NCBI GenBank assembly: GCA_023512835.1
Contig: CM042090.1
Location: 10,571,343 to 10,635,342, forward strand
DNA from: Taxillus chinensis
Lineage: Eukaryota > Streptophyta > Magnoliopsida > Santalales > Loranthaceae
Direction: 5' to 3'
DNA length: 64,000 nt
Under the pieces are notes generated by a model that saw nothing but the letters and a program-made list of their open reading frames with translations, was not told the DNA's origin and did not search any database. Position 1 is the first letter of the stretch, and each line of letters opens with the position of its first letter. Shown here in pieces: positions 10,850 through 23,719 of this stretch. The position numbers and the translations under genes are program-made.

Positions 10850-13382
10850 AAGCCTACATGGCATTTTGTTAATGACAAAAAAATAAATAAATCGCAGTCA
10901 TTAAAATTTATTAGCTAAACTAATATTTAATTTATTTAAATTATATTTAATTAATAACATCTCCGGCCGTATATTTATGTATTTTTTTTGCTTAAAATTA
11001 ATTTTTTCCTATCGATCGACCCTTAAAAACCCAAACCTATGGAGGAGATCACCCTTTCAATGCCAAAATCAGGAGTGGCGGGCTTGAACACGATGGAACT
11101 CGACGGTCAACACTGAAGAAGAAACGTAGGGTGGTGTCGGTGGCAGCGTCAATCTCCAAATCTACGTGCGGCAACGCAAAGGGTGGTGGTGTCGCTGCGA
11201 CGCAGAGGGTGGTGGTGCTGCTGCGATGGGCGGCAACGGGCTTGTCTTGGTGGCGGAGGCACTGTGACGGGCTTGGTTTGATGGTGGCGACGACGGGCTT
11301 GGCTTGGGGGTGGTGGTAGCGACGAGCTTGGCTTGGTGGTACCGGTAGTGGTGCTACAACAGGCTTGATTTGGACGGAGAGGGTATTTTAGGTTTAATAT
11401 TTTAGAAAAGTTAAAAGTTTAATTAAATTTATATAAAATTATAGTTGAAGTAATATTTAATTAATCATTAAATTATTAATTAAATGTAACTTTAACTGCT
11501 TTTAATTTGAATAAATCCGGTGATCATTCTTTGGCGAAAATTCCCCTAAGGTCATTAAATTCCTAAAAATCATTGATAGAATCCGCTATATGCTGAAATG
11601 ACATGATAAGTGACGTTTCTTTGATGAGTTGGCATATCCACATGACTTTTTTTATTTTTAAAATCATAAATTTGTATTGTAAACGAGACTAGATTATATT
11701 CATGAATAATGTTTATTCATTAATATATGTATATATATATATATAAGTAAACAAAATAAGTAAATTAAAAAACTAAAAGGTTATTACAAAACATATAAAC
11801 AAGGACAATGATCAACTTGCATCAACATTTATAAATTAGACTTATTCTACGTATATATTAACATATATATTAAAATAAAAATATATCATCCAAATTTTTT
11901 GATTTATCATCCTATAAATTCTGTAATTCATTTGAGCCACAAAAATTATGATTTACCATCCAATACTCGGTCAATTCAATCTTAAAACACATCAAAGGTT
12001 TAACACCAAAACACCCATATATCATCAAGTGTCAAATCATGCAAGCATTTAGATTATTTAGATTAATTAATGATAAAGGATTTGGTCATTTTTTATTTCA
12101 AAGATAACAAATACATGGAGGTTACCCAAAATCCATAATAGATGGGTATATAAAAACAGAAGATAGTATGTTCATACTCATCTTATTTATATCAACTAAA
12201 AATGTGAACTTTAATCTGACTTATGTTTTTTTTATCAAGAATTGTTATATATATTACTGGAAGTTATGTGATCTATGAGTAATTGATGTAACATCATGTT
12301 AAATCATTGGAGGAAAAAAATATGATTAAATTACAGATGCTTATATTAGCTATAATTTTATGGTGATACCGCACACATATTATTTCTTTATTTTGTACTA
12401 TCAAATTTGCTTGACATTTTTCACTCATTATATTTTTATTTAAAAATATTTTAAAAAATAAAAAATAAAAAATAATTATTTTTTATATTCAAATACAAAA
12501 AATAATTTTTAAAAACAATAACCAGGAGGAAACCTTGATTTGTCCTAAGTCATATTGTATTGCATTATTGTATTATCTGCATACAACAATCATGTGCTGG
12601 TTACCATAATCTATTTTGTTTTCTAAAGATGATTATGACTGCTTTCATTTAGCATATTTGTATTTCTTTACAAAATCATATTAAGCACACTTTAAGGTTT
12701 TAAAAGAAAAACATTATTAATCACGTGGATATTGAAATCAATGTGCCGTGTCGCTACCACGACTGACTATAGATTTGTTTTGGTAGCCATTATACACACA
12801 CGGATTATTTTCATTTTAAAACATTTATAATAATTTAAAAAATGTGACAACACCCTACCTGTTGCATTTGCTGGAGAAAAATTTTCCAAAAAAAATAATA
12901 AATTACAAAAATAAAAATATCACGAGAAAATTCTACACCACCATTACATAATGAAGATCATATCAAAGTTACCTAATCAATTAGGCCAACGAAGAGTTAG
13001 CATGTCAACAAAATAGTGGGCAAATAACTCAACAGCTCCAGTTACACACTCGGGACGATGCATAGCGTGTGGAATCCATACATGCATTCCAGTATACGAA
13101 ATTGGACATTGTTCCCATCAAAAGAACAATGAGATAAAACATGGAAATTGTTTCTACCATAAAATATACAAACAACAACACTATCCAATTCATATATATA
13201 TATATATATATTATAAAGAGGGGGCACAAACAAAGAATCATTCTACTGAGCTAACCCTATTTTACCTCTTGATCAATGCAAAAATAAACGGAGAGCTAGA
13301 AACAGTGGCCCATGCATGAGCATGAGCACCTAGAAAAAGCCACAGACCAGATCAGAAAAGGTAGTAAATGTTACTGTATATT
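10850..13382. other. Intergenic, repeat-rich, no gene seen
   Basis: A GC-rich degenerate minisatellite lies at about 11110-11370, built on words like GGGCTTGGCTTGGTGGTGG. Its glycine/tryptophan-rich reading frames are repeat artefacts. AT-rich sequence follows, with short TA runs near 11730 and 13190-13211. The end of this stretch is the 3' flank of the WD40 gene. Confidence 0.5.
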
Positions 13383-14324
13383 CTACTTTCTTCCGACATA
13401 AGCTCCTAACTTAGACAGATCGGGTATCCAGAATGAGAGTTCAGATGACCCGGTTACAAACATTAGACTACCTGGAGCCCATTTAATGACTGGAGGGTCA
13501 GTTTCAGTACTCATCCAACTTGCAACCTGGAAAAACAAGCACAGCAAGCATTAGAGTGCATGGAACATGAACACAGTAAAATAGTTATCAATCTAATTCA
13601 AGATGAAGGATCTCAAAGCGCATCATACAATTATTGTTGAAAATAAGACAATTCTCGCCTTGTACTGTTTGCTTAAATTAAATGAAAACTGTGTTTAATT
13701 ATATATTTGGCCAGGAAATATCTGTGGCAGTAATGTATCACAGCTAGATGTTTTATATGTGATGAAGAAAGATAAGAAACACAATGTTAGCAAAGAAAAG
13801 AGGGGGCAGCATCACAAAGAAAAATAAAGATTTACTAGGGTATATGACAGAGTGCTCTTCTTGACAATGGATAACCTCCATGCATTCTTTTATATTTTGA
13901 AAAGCCTCAACACAAATGTAATAACAGCCTAGAAAGAAAAGCTCCAGTCCACGATCAAGCCAACATAGAGACGGAAAGATTGCAAGGGCATGTGAACCTT
14001 AAAATGTTTTTCCTTTTTGTTTTTGGAAACCTCAACAGCAATCAAAAAACAGCCTTACAAGAAGTTCCAGAGCATAATCAAGTATCAACATAGAGACATC
14101 AACTGGACTTTTCTGAAAGTTAATAGGTAAGAAAAAAGAAAGACTGAAAGAGAAACCAAACAATTGTATCATACTTCTTTGCCACTTCGAACACTCCAGG
14201 CATAGACACTACCATCTCCAGAACCTGCCAACAAATAGAGGCTCAGGTCAAATGGTCAACATAACCTAGTAAATTAATTATTATTCTATTATATTAAAGC
14301 ATGAAAAATACATTCTGTAACCCA

Positions 14325-14355
<31 letters not shown>

Positions 14356-17031
14356 GACTTGCTTTGCTTTCGTTGATTTTCAGGGCATAAAAGAAATGCT
14401 CTTCATAATAACATTGTGTTTAGGAATACAAATACATAACGAAAACATAGTACCTTACTGCAATCTGCATGTGCCACTGTTATCTTATTTATGTTTTACG
14501 AGAAAAATGGGGAGGTGGCTACAAGTTCATGTTAGACGGTTCAACTTCCTGTAGTGGTAGTAGACAACTAACTAAAACTTAAAGAGTTAAAGACTGCCGA
14601 TCATGCAAGGCAACAAGAAAGCAATTTTCTACACTTTTTTCCCAAAACTGATTCAACATATGACTTAAAGATGCTATTACAAATATTAACCACAAATACC
14701 ATAAGAACAATAACAGTTACATATTTTTGAAGGGAAAAAAATATAATGGATCACTTTCTCTCCTCCCAAGACAGCTGCAAGCTCATTTGCATTACCTGAC
14801 ATAACAAACATTCCTTCCGGACTGAATGATGCCTCTAAAGTTGAAGCACTTGGAACTGGCTTAACATTGTAGGTGGATAACTACATAAGCAGTGAAAAAG
14901 CACAAAAGAATAAATGATCTCCCAGACTAATTGATGTAAAACTAAAAATTGCTGCCATAATTTCACTAAAAGTAAATGCAGTTTTTAGGCAACACCCCCA
15001 TCCCAAAAAAATAATAAACACTTACAAGTGTTCCCCGAAATGAATCAAGGACATGTATATGTCCATCCATGGTTGTCAAAAGCATAAGCCTCCCATCATT
15101 ACTAAACTTTACAACATTTGCATCTGAAATATCCCCCCCAACAGAAAACATGTCGAAAGGACCCTTCAAAGAGAATCACAATTTTGAAAATTAGGCAAAT
15201 TGATTAAAGGGTGAAACAAGTGCCATTGATGACCCTATCCAACATTTAGGGGTAATAATCACCTTTTCATACATGCGTGCATCAAACATTCTGATGAATC
15301 CACCAAAGGCAATGGCAAATACTAGACCTTGATCATCATATGCGGTAGCAGGTCTTCCTTGTACATGTAGGAGACCCTGCAGCGTAGAATATAAATGCAC
15401 AGTCCATACGGGGAATGACAACTACAAGATGGGGCAGCAGAATCACAAGGCTGTACCTGACATTTCTCAGCTCGTTGATCCCAAAGCAAAACAGTTCGAT
15501 CAAGAGATCCAGAAATGAAGCAGTCTTTTCGAGAGCACAAGCTCAATGAGACAACTCTAACAAACAACACAGAAATAGGTCCCATTATTAAGCAGGCATG
15601 ATCAGAAGAACAAGTACTTAATAGAGTGAAAGACAGCTCTAACAGAGGTCATTACTAATGAAGTAATGCTGAATAGATTCATCGTACCTATCATGGTGAC
15701 CTTTAAAGTACCGCAAATACTTGTTGTCATGTAATGACAGAAGGCGCAGAGATTCTAAAGCAATAATTGAACAAGTTAAATATTCTACACAAAGTGTCAA
15801 AGCAAACACAGATAAGTTGTTCTGATGAACATACCATCCCAGCCATTTTTGGAGGAGTATATAACTGTCGTAGGATGAGAAGTAAAGCAAACTAGATCTA
15901 CCCCGTACTTTTTACTGTTAATTGTCTTCAAACACCTGGCAGTAATATATGTTATTTCCTTAATTATACAAAATAAGTAACAAACTAGTTTTAGCAGATG
16001 ACAAGCGACGAGTACTGAAGATAAAAGATGCAAATTAAGAGAGAATAATAAGTTGACACAGGATTAGATGAATGACCCAACATAAAACAGACAACCTTCT
16101 CATAATAGAACACCTTATATGTAGCCAAAAGAATTTTAAGGGAAACAACTGTATCAACGGATTTACAATACTATATATTAAGGTCTTCCTTGTATGTTTT
16201 ATTTTTTAAAATCCAAAAAAATTAATTCTCCTTTACATTTTCTTACAAGACTCCTGTGCACCCGTAATGTGATAGTATCACATCGGTTCTAACCAAATCA
16301 CAAGTGGGTCCAGTGGAATGTTGACTCATCACGGGTGCGCGGAAGGCTTGTGAGAGGAAGCTTGTATTCAAACTTTTCCTAAAATTAATCATATATTCCG
16401 TAATTAATCAAAATCATATAAAATTGAAAATTTACAATGAGTTTCTACTTGGAAAGGGATAATTCAATAAACATTAAGAAATGAGCGGCGTACGTAGCAT
16501 TGGCAACATCATAGAGGCGAATGGACTCGTCGTCACTGGCAGTGACCAGATAACTGGACTTATGAAAATCCATCGAACTAATTCTACCGTTCTGCAGGTG
16601 GGTAATCAACCAATCAGTAATTGGGAGACTAAAAAAAACAATGTGTAAATGAAGCTTCCGCATACGATTAACGAATACTCTCAAGTATATAATATTAGAA
16701 ACTCGATCTCAATTCTCACAAAAACCATATGCTAAAATGATGATGATGATAATAATAATAAAAAAAAGAACACAATTAAACATGGAAGAGCGGTGGGAAG
16801 GGGTTTACATAATCTCGGAAAGCCATGCCGACTTCCATGCTTTGAAGGATTTCTTCAGTGAGCTCCAGAGAAACTTTATCTTCTCTCTCGGGTTGGCCAC
16901 CACCTCACACACGCACACGCACACGCACACGCACATTATAGCAATAAAAGAAAATCAAAAATTCAAAACCTAATTTTAGCTCAAGTAATAGATAGGAGGA
17001 GGAACAACGCCATTCACGTACCAGACATCAT
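13383..17031 (-). CDS. S2L: SWD2-like WD40 protein of the COMPASS H3K4 methyltransferase complex (APRF1/S2L family, WDR82-like)
   Basis: Eleven exons join in phase: 17031-17022, 16903-16809, 16591-16494, 15935-15835, 15754-15688, 15556-15457, 15376-15263, 15163-15026, 14880-14796, 14224-14175 and 13526-13383. They give 333 aa, the usual family length. WD repeats are clear: VTASDDESIRLYD, FISGSLDRTVLLWD, VFAIAFGGFIRMFD, LLTTMDGHIHVLD, GSGDGSVYAW and FVTGSSELSFW. Between them are KYGVDLVCFTSHP and KYLRYFKGHHDR, hallmarks of Swd2/WDR82 relatives. Arabidopsis S2La (APRF1) and S2Lb belong to COMPASS-like complexes that trimethylate H3K4; APRF1 promotes flowering. From memory this copy looks nearer to S2Lb. 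The first coding exon holds only ten bases (MMSG) and its intron ends in a GT-rich tract, so the N-terminus is the least certain part. A start at the ATG encoding MEVGMAF in exon 2 is the alternative. Confidence 0.9.
16186..16400. repeat. Possible small insertion in intron 3 of the WD40 gene
   Basis: The third intron (15936-16493) is longer than most others and contains a GC-richer block. CACCCGTAATG near 16260 and its near inverse CATCACGGGTG near 16328 face each other. I could not assign it to a known element. Confidence 0.25.
16907..16936. repeat. (CACACG)n / (CA)n simple repeat beside a splice acceptor
   Basis: About five CACACG units on + read as GTGTGC on the transcribed strand. They lie directly before the inferred AG of the second exon of the WD40 gene, where a pyrimidine tract would be expected. 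Confidence 0.85.
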
Positions 17032-17059
17032 CTTATTATCTCAATCTTATAATTTTAGA

Positions 17060-17790
17060 GGGCCATGGATATGCCGGAGACGGGAGAGACGACAGACGAG
17101 AGACGAGAACAGGGAAGGAAGGTTGCAGGGTTCATCAGTGGCTAATTAATTAATTAATGGAAAGATATATGTACGACCAACTTACTTACCTAAACGGCGC
17201 CGTTATGATTATTACTATTATTTTACGCTTTTGTTTTTTACTTGAATTATATATGTAATATTGTAATGTAGGCAATCAAAGACTCAAAGTGGATTTAAAT
17301 AAAACCTAAATCAAAAACTAAACCAAAAAAAAAAAAACTAAACGAAATAGTAAACTTAAGTGGACTTCCCTCTCTCTACACCGCCTCTCATTTCCGTCCA
17401 TTCTCCGTCCGGCGGCCGGCGGACCTTTCTTCTCCTCCTCTGGCTCTTTTCTCCCCTCCCTCTTATCCCCTCTCGTTGGATGTGTGCCGGTCTTGTTGGG
17501 TTAAGATCTTGCCGGTATAAGGGCCGGCGTCCTTCGGTTCGGTGGGGGGACAGGCTGGGGAGTGGCATGGTCAAACCTTGCCGCGTGATTCTTGGGGGCG
17601 GCATCCTACGTCTGCGTGGGCCCAAAATTGTCCTTGTCATATGTATTTTGTCTTTTTATTAATAAAATCATCTATCTCATTTTTTAAAAAATGGGTTTGT
17701 TTTTGTCAACATAATGGGTTTTGGTTGATTAAATTGTCTTAAAAAAATTAACTTTAGGTTAACCTGAGAGACAGGTTTGGCCGGATCAGT

Positions 17791-17857
<67 letters not shown>
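17060..17857. other. Upstream region of the WD40 gene and intergenic sequence, no gene seen
   Basis: A GC-rich stretch at 17380-17640 has overlapping open frames on both strands (about 100 aa). Their arginine/proline/glycine-rich composition matches no protein I know. A long TA run followed by GA repeats occupies about 17797-17857. Confidence 0.45.
17797..17857. repeat. (TA)n then (GA)n compound microsatellite
   Basis: About 42 bases of TA run straight into about 18 bases of GA, ending at the left end of the MITE-like element. Confidence 0.9.
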
Positions 17858-17858
<1 letters not shown>

Positions 17859-18580
17859 GCCTAGTTTGACATTGCCGTTGGACGACTGTTTTTGGTTATT
17901 TTATAAGTATAAGCAGTAAAAAGTGTTTGGTAACATTAAAAAAAGTGTTTATAAAATAAGTTTTTATTTTTTTATTTAAAAGCAGAAATAATTTAAAAGT
18001 TATTTCTATAAGCTATTTTTTCATGAAACAGTTTTTAAAAAATTAAAATGTCAATACTATCTTTTTCATATTTATCTTCAAATGACCATACAATCCCATC
18101 CTTTTTCCACCTTTTGTCTTTGACGCAATTGCTTTTATCAAACCTTTAGGTCTCTGCGTTTTCTGACCCTCCACCTCCATGTTACTCGATCGATCCCTTC
18201 CCTTATAATATATATTAATTATTACTCACTTGCCTGGGCATCTTCTTTTCTCCCTCGAATTGCTAAATCTCAACCGAGGGTGGGGAAGGGGGCATAGGAG
18301 GAGGGCGGGGATGGAGCCAGCAGGATGGATGGAAGGGATGGGAATGGAGTGAATTTTTAATGTTTTTTTAAATTATAATACAAGGATAATTTTGTCTTTT
18401 AGATCTTCACAGAACTTTTATTTTTAATTTATTAAATATCTATTACCTGCTTTTAAATTCTACAGTACTTTTAAAATTATATTTTATTAAACAGTCACCT
18501 GCTTATTTTAACAACAACTTATTTTTCTAGCACAGCTAAAAGTAGCTTCTTCTAAAAGCACAGTATTGTCAAATTAAGCC
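17858..18580. mobile_element. hAT-like MITE (non-coding, short terminal inverted repeats)
   Basis: The left end reads GGCCTAGTTTGACATTGC and the right end, reverse-complemented, GGCTTAATTTGACAATAC. They match at most of the first 16 positions. The 723-bp body has AT-rich flanks with AAGCAGTAAAAAGTG-like words and a GC-richer middle, and no coding frame. Ends of the GGCNTNNTTTG type recall plant hAT-derived MITEs. No 8-bp target duplication is seen, perhaps because a GA microsatellite adjoins the left end. Confidence 0.6.
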
Positions 18581-19883
18581 TATATCTATCTAATCAGCAG
18601 TTTTGGCATATCCGTTTTTTGACTGGTGGTTTGACTACATTCTCTCTCATTACAAATACACTTTACTGTTATGTGCACAATAAATTTATAATAAATATAT
18701 TGAAAAGTCCAAAAAAAAATATGAATACCTTACTAGACAATTAATCCACCTAGGTACCCACAATTAACAATATTATATATGTATAAAATATTTATGGGGA
18801 GGAGAAATATCTCACGATTAAAAAACTCAAAGGACGAAAACAAAGAGACCAGAGATGCAATCCCAGACTCTCAGGGAAGCAACATGACTCCACAATTGTA
18901 CAAAAACATAAACCCGATGTGTTTGGTTGGATCAGTTTTCATTGGGTTGGACAACCAAAAATCAAAACCCGCTCAATTAGAATTCGATTCAGTTTATTTG
19001 AGTTCGGTTTATTTTTTTCATAAGTATAATCGGTTTTGGATTGGTCAAGTTATTAGATTAGTTTGGTTTATCAGTTTTCTTGCACCACCCTACATAATAG
19101 CACCCACAATATTAACATATTGTTTATATGCCCCATAAATTAAACTACACAAAATCAAACATCTATTATATGAAGAATGGTAGCACATAACTTAAGACAT
19201 TTTGTGTTATGATTTATTGCTATGTAAATTCAAACCTACAATGAATTGAAACACTAAAGATTAGTTGAAGGAATATACTTACAGATTATATGACCTTTTG
19301 TTTTAGAAAAACAAAAGACAGAAATGATAATAATAAGTTATGTTTGATTGTATCCCAGTGAATCTAAATGTTAGATATATCTTATTTAAAAAAATATTAA
19401 AATAATTCAAATCATTTAATCAAACTTCTAAATTCAAGAAGAATCAATCAAATTTAATTTTTTAATTGTGCAAAATATATATTTATATTAGATAACTTAA
19501 CTCTAACTACTCATGATTCTCATTTATTATTCTAATATTGCAAAGTCAAATAAACTCAATTTAAAATCAATCATTATTGCATTAATACTCGCATACAATT
19601 CAAGTGTCAATCAAGTTTAAGAATAATAACATATATAAATGAACAAGAATATTGAGTTGATGACCTACACCTCCACACCACCACCACCCCTAGCCATTCA
19701 CACTTAGAAACTACATGTCAAATGTATGTATGTGTTAGTGTAATGCTCTAGAGTATTCTAGTTGGGGGAATCAAGAGATTTAATTTGAAAACTCATCGAA
19801 CATCCCTGCTCAACCTCGTTGGATGCCCTTGCCCAAGCTCTTCGATGAGGGTTTGCCCAACTTCAGCTATAGAGGTCTAAATC
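18581..19883. other. Intergenic, AT-rich, no gene seen
   Basis: The reading frames are random. A patch at 18900-19100 is rich in TTCGGTTT/GGTTTGG-like words, common in old plant interspersed repeats, but I cannot name the element. Confidence 0.45.
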
Positions 19884-19995
19884 ACTTTTAAAATTATAAT
19901 TTATTAAATACTCACCTGCTTGTTTTCAAAATAGCTTTTGTTCTTAGCAACTAAAATCAACTTTGTTTAAAAGCATAACATTACCAAATTGGGCT
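19884..19995. mobile_element. Truncated second copy of the hAT-like MITE (right end only)
   Basis: This stretch aligns with the last 115 or so bases of the element ending at 18580. Shared features are TTTTAAAATTATA, a TCACCTGCTT word, ACAACTT/TCAACTT, AAAAGCA and the end, which reverse-complemented reads AGCCCAATTTGGTAATG. The left part is missing. Confidence 0.6.
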
Positions 19996-21983
19996 AGTGT
20001 AAATGATATTTGATGCCTTACTAAAATGTTTGTGGTTGTTAAGCATGGTATGATGTGACTGTGATATGAAAATAGGTGTCAACCCCATCATTTGATTGTT
20101 TGTGTAGTGTGATTGTATTAGGGGGCTAATGAGTCGTGTATTGCTAACTATGATGGTCTTGTAGTGTGAAAACATGGTTGGGCTTGGTTCACTATGAGCT
20201 CTAGTGATTTGCTGGACAACTTGGCTTCCATGTGTGGTTGGTTGGTTGAGAAAGGACAATTGTATGCCAACATGGTGGGTTGAGTGTGTTTTTTATAGTA
20301 TGGTCAAGTGGAAGAGGAAGGATAACTTTATGCCAATATGGTAGGGGTGCCAATCACAAATTCCCCGTTTAGGGATGGCTTATATGACTAGCTCGGAGCA
20401 ACATGCTATAACGCCCCAAATTTGAAACCTCCAAACATTGACATGTAGTTTTAAGTAGGGAAATAAATATACAAATTTTATATAAATTTCAAACTATTAC
20501 TTATTTAATCAAACAAACCATTCATTATTACAAATTTCAATCCAAGATCTTTAAGGTTTAGGGGTTTAGAGACTAAGTGTCCATAACCCATTATTACATA
20601 ACAAAGCACACGAGCAAATAACTTAATAAATCTTTAAAATTTCACACAACTTTATTTCCAAGCACTTCCGACTCCTTATCCTAGTTTCTCCATCCCTTAA
20701 TTACATGGGGTTGGAAAATAAATCATAAAAAAGGGTGAGCTCAAATAGCCCATGGAGGTAAACATAAGTGGGTAAGGAAAATCATGAAGATATCGAACAT
20801 GGGAAATACCATATAATATTTACACATCATACATGATCAACATTTCACAAGGAAATCATAACATGGAAGATTATGTTTAGACATCGTATCATAACATCAT
20901 GATCCAGGTTAACTACCCGATATCGTATCATAACATAACCTAATTATCACTTGGATTGACACTCTCAGGTTGATGTTTCTTTACCCATGCGTTGGAGGTC
21001 TTTCCGGAACCACCCATCTTAAACTTACTTTGTCCAAACATAAGAGATTATAACAACTTTAGCATACATAACATGAGGCATATCATAGAATTCCAATAAA
21101 ACATTCAAGGTTAACAAGGATAACCACGAATATCAAAATGGTTATCTACCCCAATCAATAAGGTAGATTATCAAGAGAGAGATTAAAAAAGAGACTAATG
21201 TTCTCAACAATAAAATGGAAATAGAAGAATAAGAAACTTAAAACTCTTACAATAATAATTCCAAATAAAACAAGATAAAGAGGAAAAGAAAAGTCCCTTA
21301 CAATAATAATGAAATATAGATTATAATGAAAAAGAAAAAGGGGATGAGAAGAAAACCCTTACAATCGCTTGTCGTTCTCCGCGTTTTAAACCTTAAAAAT
21401 ATCAAAAACTAAATTAGCATTAATGCTTGAAAAGTTCAATATCACACATATCTCCTTATATATATATATCATACTTTAACTTATATCTTTTAATAGGCAT
21501 ACCGTGCTTGTGGGGTTGAATATTAATTTGGGTTCCCACTTCTATTGCTGTTCCATATCCTATTTCGATCTCATGCATCATAAGCCTTGAGTTGTGCACT
21601 AACTAGGTTATATGCCTTGAGAGTTTTTGAATAAGATTTACTTCTTGTATTAGGTGAACGGAAAAGACGTTCGATAAGCCTTATTTTTTCCTACGTGTCT
21701 TCCACCTTAACCATGAGGGGATATTAGACACGGGTCTAAAGGGACGATCAGGAGGAGATAAGGATGGGGATAGCTGTGAGGTTGAAGCATTAACAATTGG
21801 GGTTGCAGAAGAAGAAGGGTGATTGTCGGGGGAATTCATTTTGGAAGTTGTTCCGTACAATCTTCCGCTATCTAGAACCTTAAAAATAAAAATAAAAACA
21901 TAAGTTAATATTCTCATCTTTTCACTTGAATTATAGAATGACAACGCTATGATAAAATACTATAATTAAAATAATTACACAGG

Positions 21984-22113
21984 TATGTATATGAGGTGGC
22001 AAGGCCAACCATGTATGTATATACGAGGTGGTACAACTAATCATATAAATAACATATGTAAGGTGGTAAAACCAACCATGAATATAGTATATATGAGGTG
22101 TAAAACCAACCAT
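21984..22113. repeat. Minisatellite, about four copies of a 35-45 bp unit
   Basis: Imperfect copies share the core ATGAGGTGGYAAAACCAACC followed by AT-rich spacers. They lie inside the 3.2-kb unit. Confidence 0.65.
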
Positions 22114-23044
22114 ATAGATCTACATAATAAATAAGAAGCGACTTCAAAATTTCAAAATCTTAAGTATTACCTTTCGTAGAACTTCGACGCTTGGTAAGTA
22201 CCAAAAGCAAAAGAGGATTCGAGTAGAGTATTTGGGGTGTTAAGAGGGCTTAAGGGAGTGTTTTTTAGAGGGGATTTTGTGGTGTGGCTTGAGGGATTTG
22301 TGCTTAAGAGGAGAGGCAAGACACTCCTTATATAGGCAAGGATGGTAGGTGTAATAGTATGAAAAATAGTGTACAAATTTGACTTTGGCATTAAATTAAA
22401 TTATTTAAAATATATATAATACTTTATTTTCTTCATATTATCTCTTATTAAAAACGTGGTTATCTCCTCCTACCATTAAAAAAATGTTTTAAGACTTTTA
22501 AACCTAGAAGGTTCCTTTGGCATCAAAAGTCCACATTGGTATACTCCATACTAATTCAATTATAACGTTTTTAATTTTGTAGTTTTTGACAAATGGAAAA
22601 TTGTATTGCATTACTAACTCAAATATCTACAAATGGGTATCAATATTTATAATTTCTACACGTTTTAGCTAAGTCATAAATGAACACATGGGCTTTGGTT
22701 TCATGTCAATTGGATCTGTATAACTCAAGTTATGAATTTTTGAATGGGACCTCCAGAATCTGCCTCATTCAAATTTTTGGGCCTTACCTATGTTTTATAC
22801 TTTTGGTAAAGTTACGGCTTGTAATACTTACTTACCCATAGTAATTTGGTTTAAGAAACTAAATGACATAATATATAGCATCTAAACGTTTTATGACATA
22901 TAAGAAATTATTTTATTTTTTTTATAACGTATTTAATATTTACGCGGATAAAATAATATAATTGCATAATCAATAAACAATAAAGTAAGATAACATTATA
23001 GCATAAAATATTATAATCCTAAACATAAACATTAATATCATATT

Positions 23045-23329
23045 CTATGGCCTTCGTAAAATTTCTTGAATTATATTAGCGTATGTGCGTAGGACGTGTT
23101 GTGTTTCTACAGTTAGAGCCGAAAACCCTTCGGCTAACATTGTCGTGGTTGTCGCACGAATAACCTCAAACTTCTCACGATGTCTCGTCGCATTATATTG
23201 CAGCCATTGGACACGAGCATTTAGCTCATCTATAGCAAAGCATAACTTTGTAACTTCAAGTCGTATTGCTCGCCGATCTTCATCTCGTACACTATTCTCA
23301 AATGGCGGTACTTGAGAACTTGATGCCAT
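23045..23329 (-). CDS. Hypothetical 94-aa protein inside a repeat unit
   Basis: An uninterrupted frame starts MASSSQVPPFENS and has a charged, heptad-like middle, from about residue 15 to 75, that could form a coiled coil. Its composition is more protein-like than that of other frames nearby. I recognise no family. Because it lies inside the 3.2-kb repeat unit, it may be a leftover of a transposon protein. It could also be chance. Confidence 0.3.
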   Translation of the reverse strand: MASSSQVPPFENSVRDEDRRAIRLEVTKLCFAIDELNARVQWLQYNATRHREKFEVIRATTTTMLAEGFSALTVETQHVLRTYANIIQEILRRP

Positions 23330-23719
23330 AACTCTTATTATTCTTCTTCTTACTTCTATACTCTCTTATAAATAAAATCTCATACTCATATCTATTTATG
23401 GAAGTCCAAATGGATACTATTCATAACGGCCAGTTACTATTCTAACGGCTACTTACTAGTCACATGCTATTTGAATGACTATATTGGGTGCTTATTTTTA
23501 TCGTGATAATATCTAAAATATCCTTTCTAACTATTGTTAACCATGATATTATTATTATTTTATTATTATTACTCTTTAAGGAAGAACTTAAATAGCTAAA
23601 AATTTTGCGGGTCTTACAAACATACCCATATATGGTTAGATATGAAATATCCATACATTGACATGTAGTTTTTCCCAAGTAGGGATGGCTTTGAGCCTTA
23701 TAAGTGGCTAGTTCGTATA

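Larger units (their letters stand above)
20407..23618. mobile_element. 3.2-kb repeat unit with inverted ends (possible LTR-type or TIR element)
   Basis: The left end is TATAACGCCCCAAATTTG and the right end, reverse-complemented, TGTAAGACCCGCAAAATTTT. The ends are similar enough to suggest a bounded unit. Sequences of the TGTAACGCCCC type often begin gypsy-type LTRs, so a long solo LTR is one reading and a non-autonomous TIR element another. Inside are a word cluster GGGTGAGCTCAAATAGCCCA (20735), a four-copy minisatellite (about 21984-22113) and a 94-codon minus-strand frame (23045-23329). The flanks share ACATTGACATGTAGTTT, just inside the left end and just outside the right end. Confidence 0.4.

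Noticed and set aside
11131..11319. 62-aa glycine/tryptophan-rich frame
   Set aside because: It reads through the GGGCTTGG minisatellite.
17356..17662. 100-aa frames on both strands
   Set aside because: Both look like translated GC-rich promoter or repeat DNA, and neither contains a known motif.
21681..21944. 87-aa minus-strand frame with a serine/proline-rich end
   Set aside because: It is low complexity, lies inside a repeat unit and has no recognisable motif.
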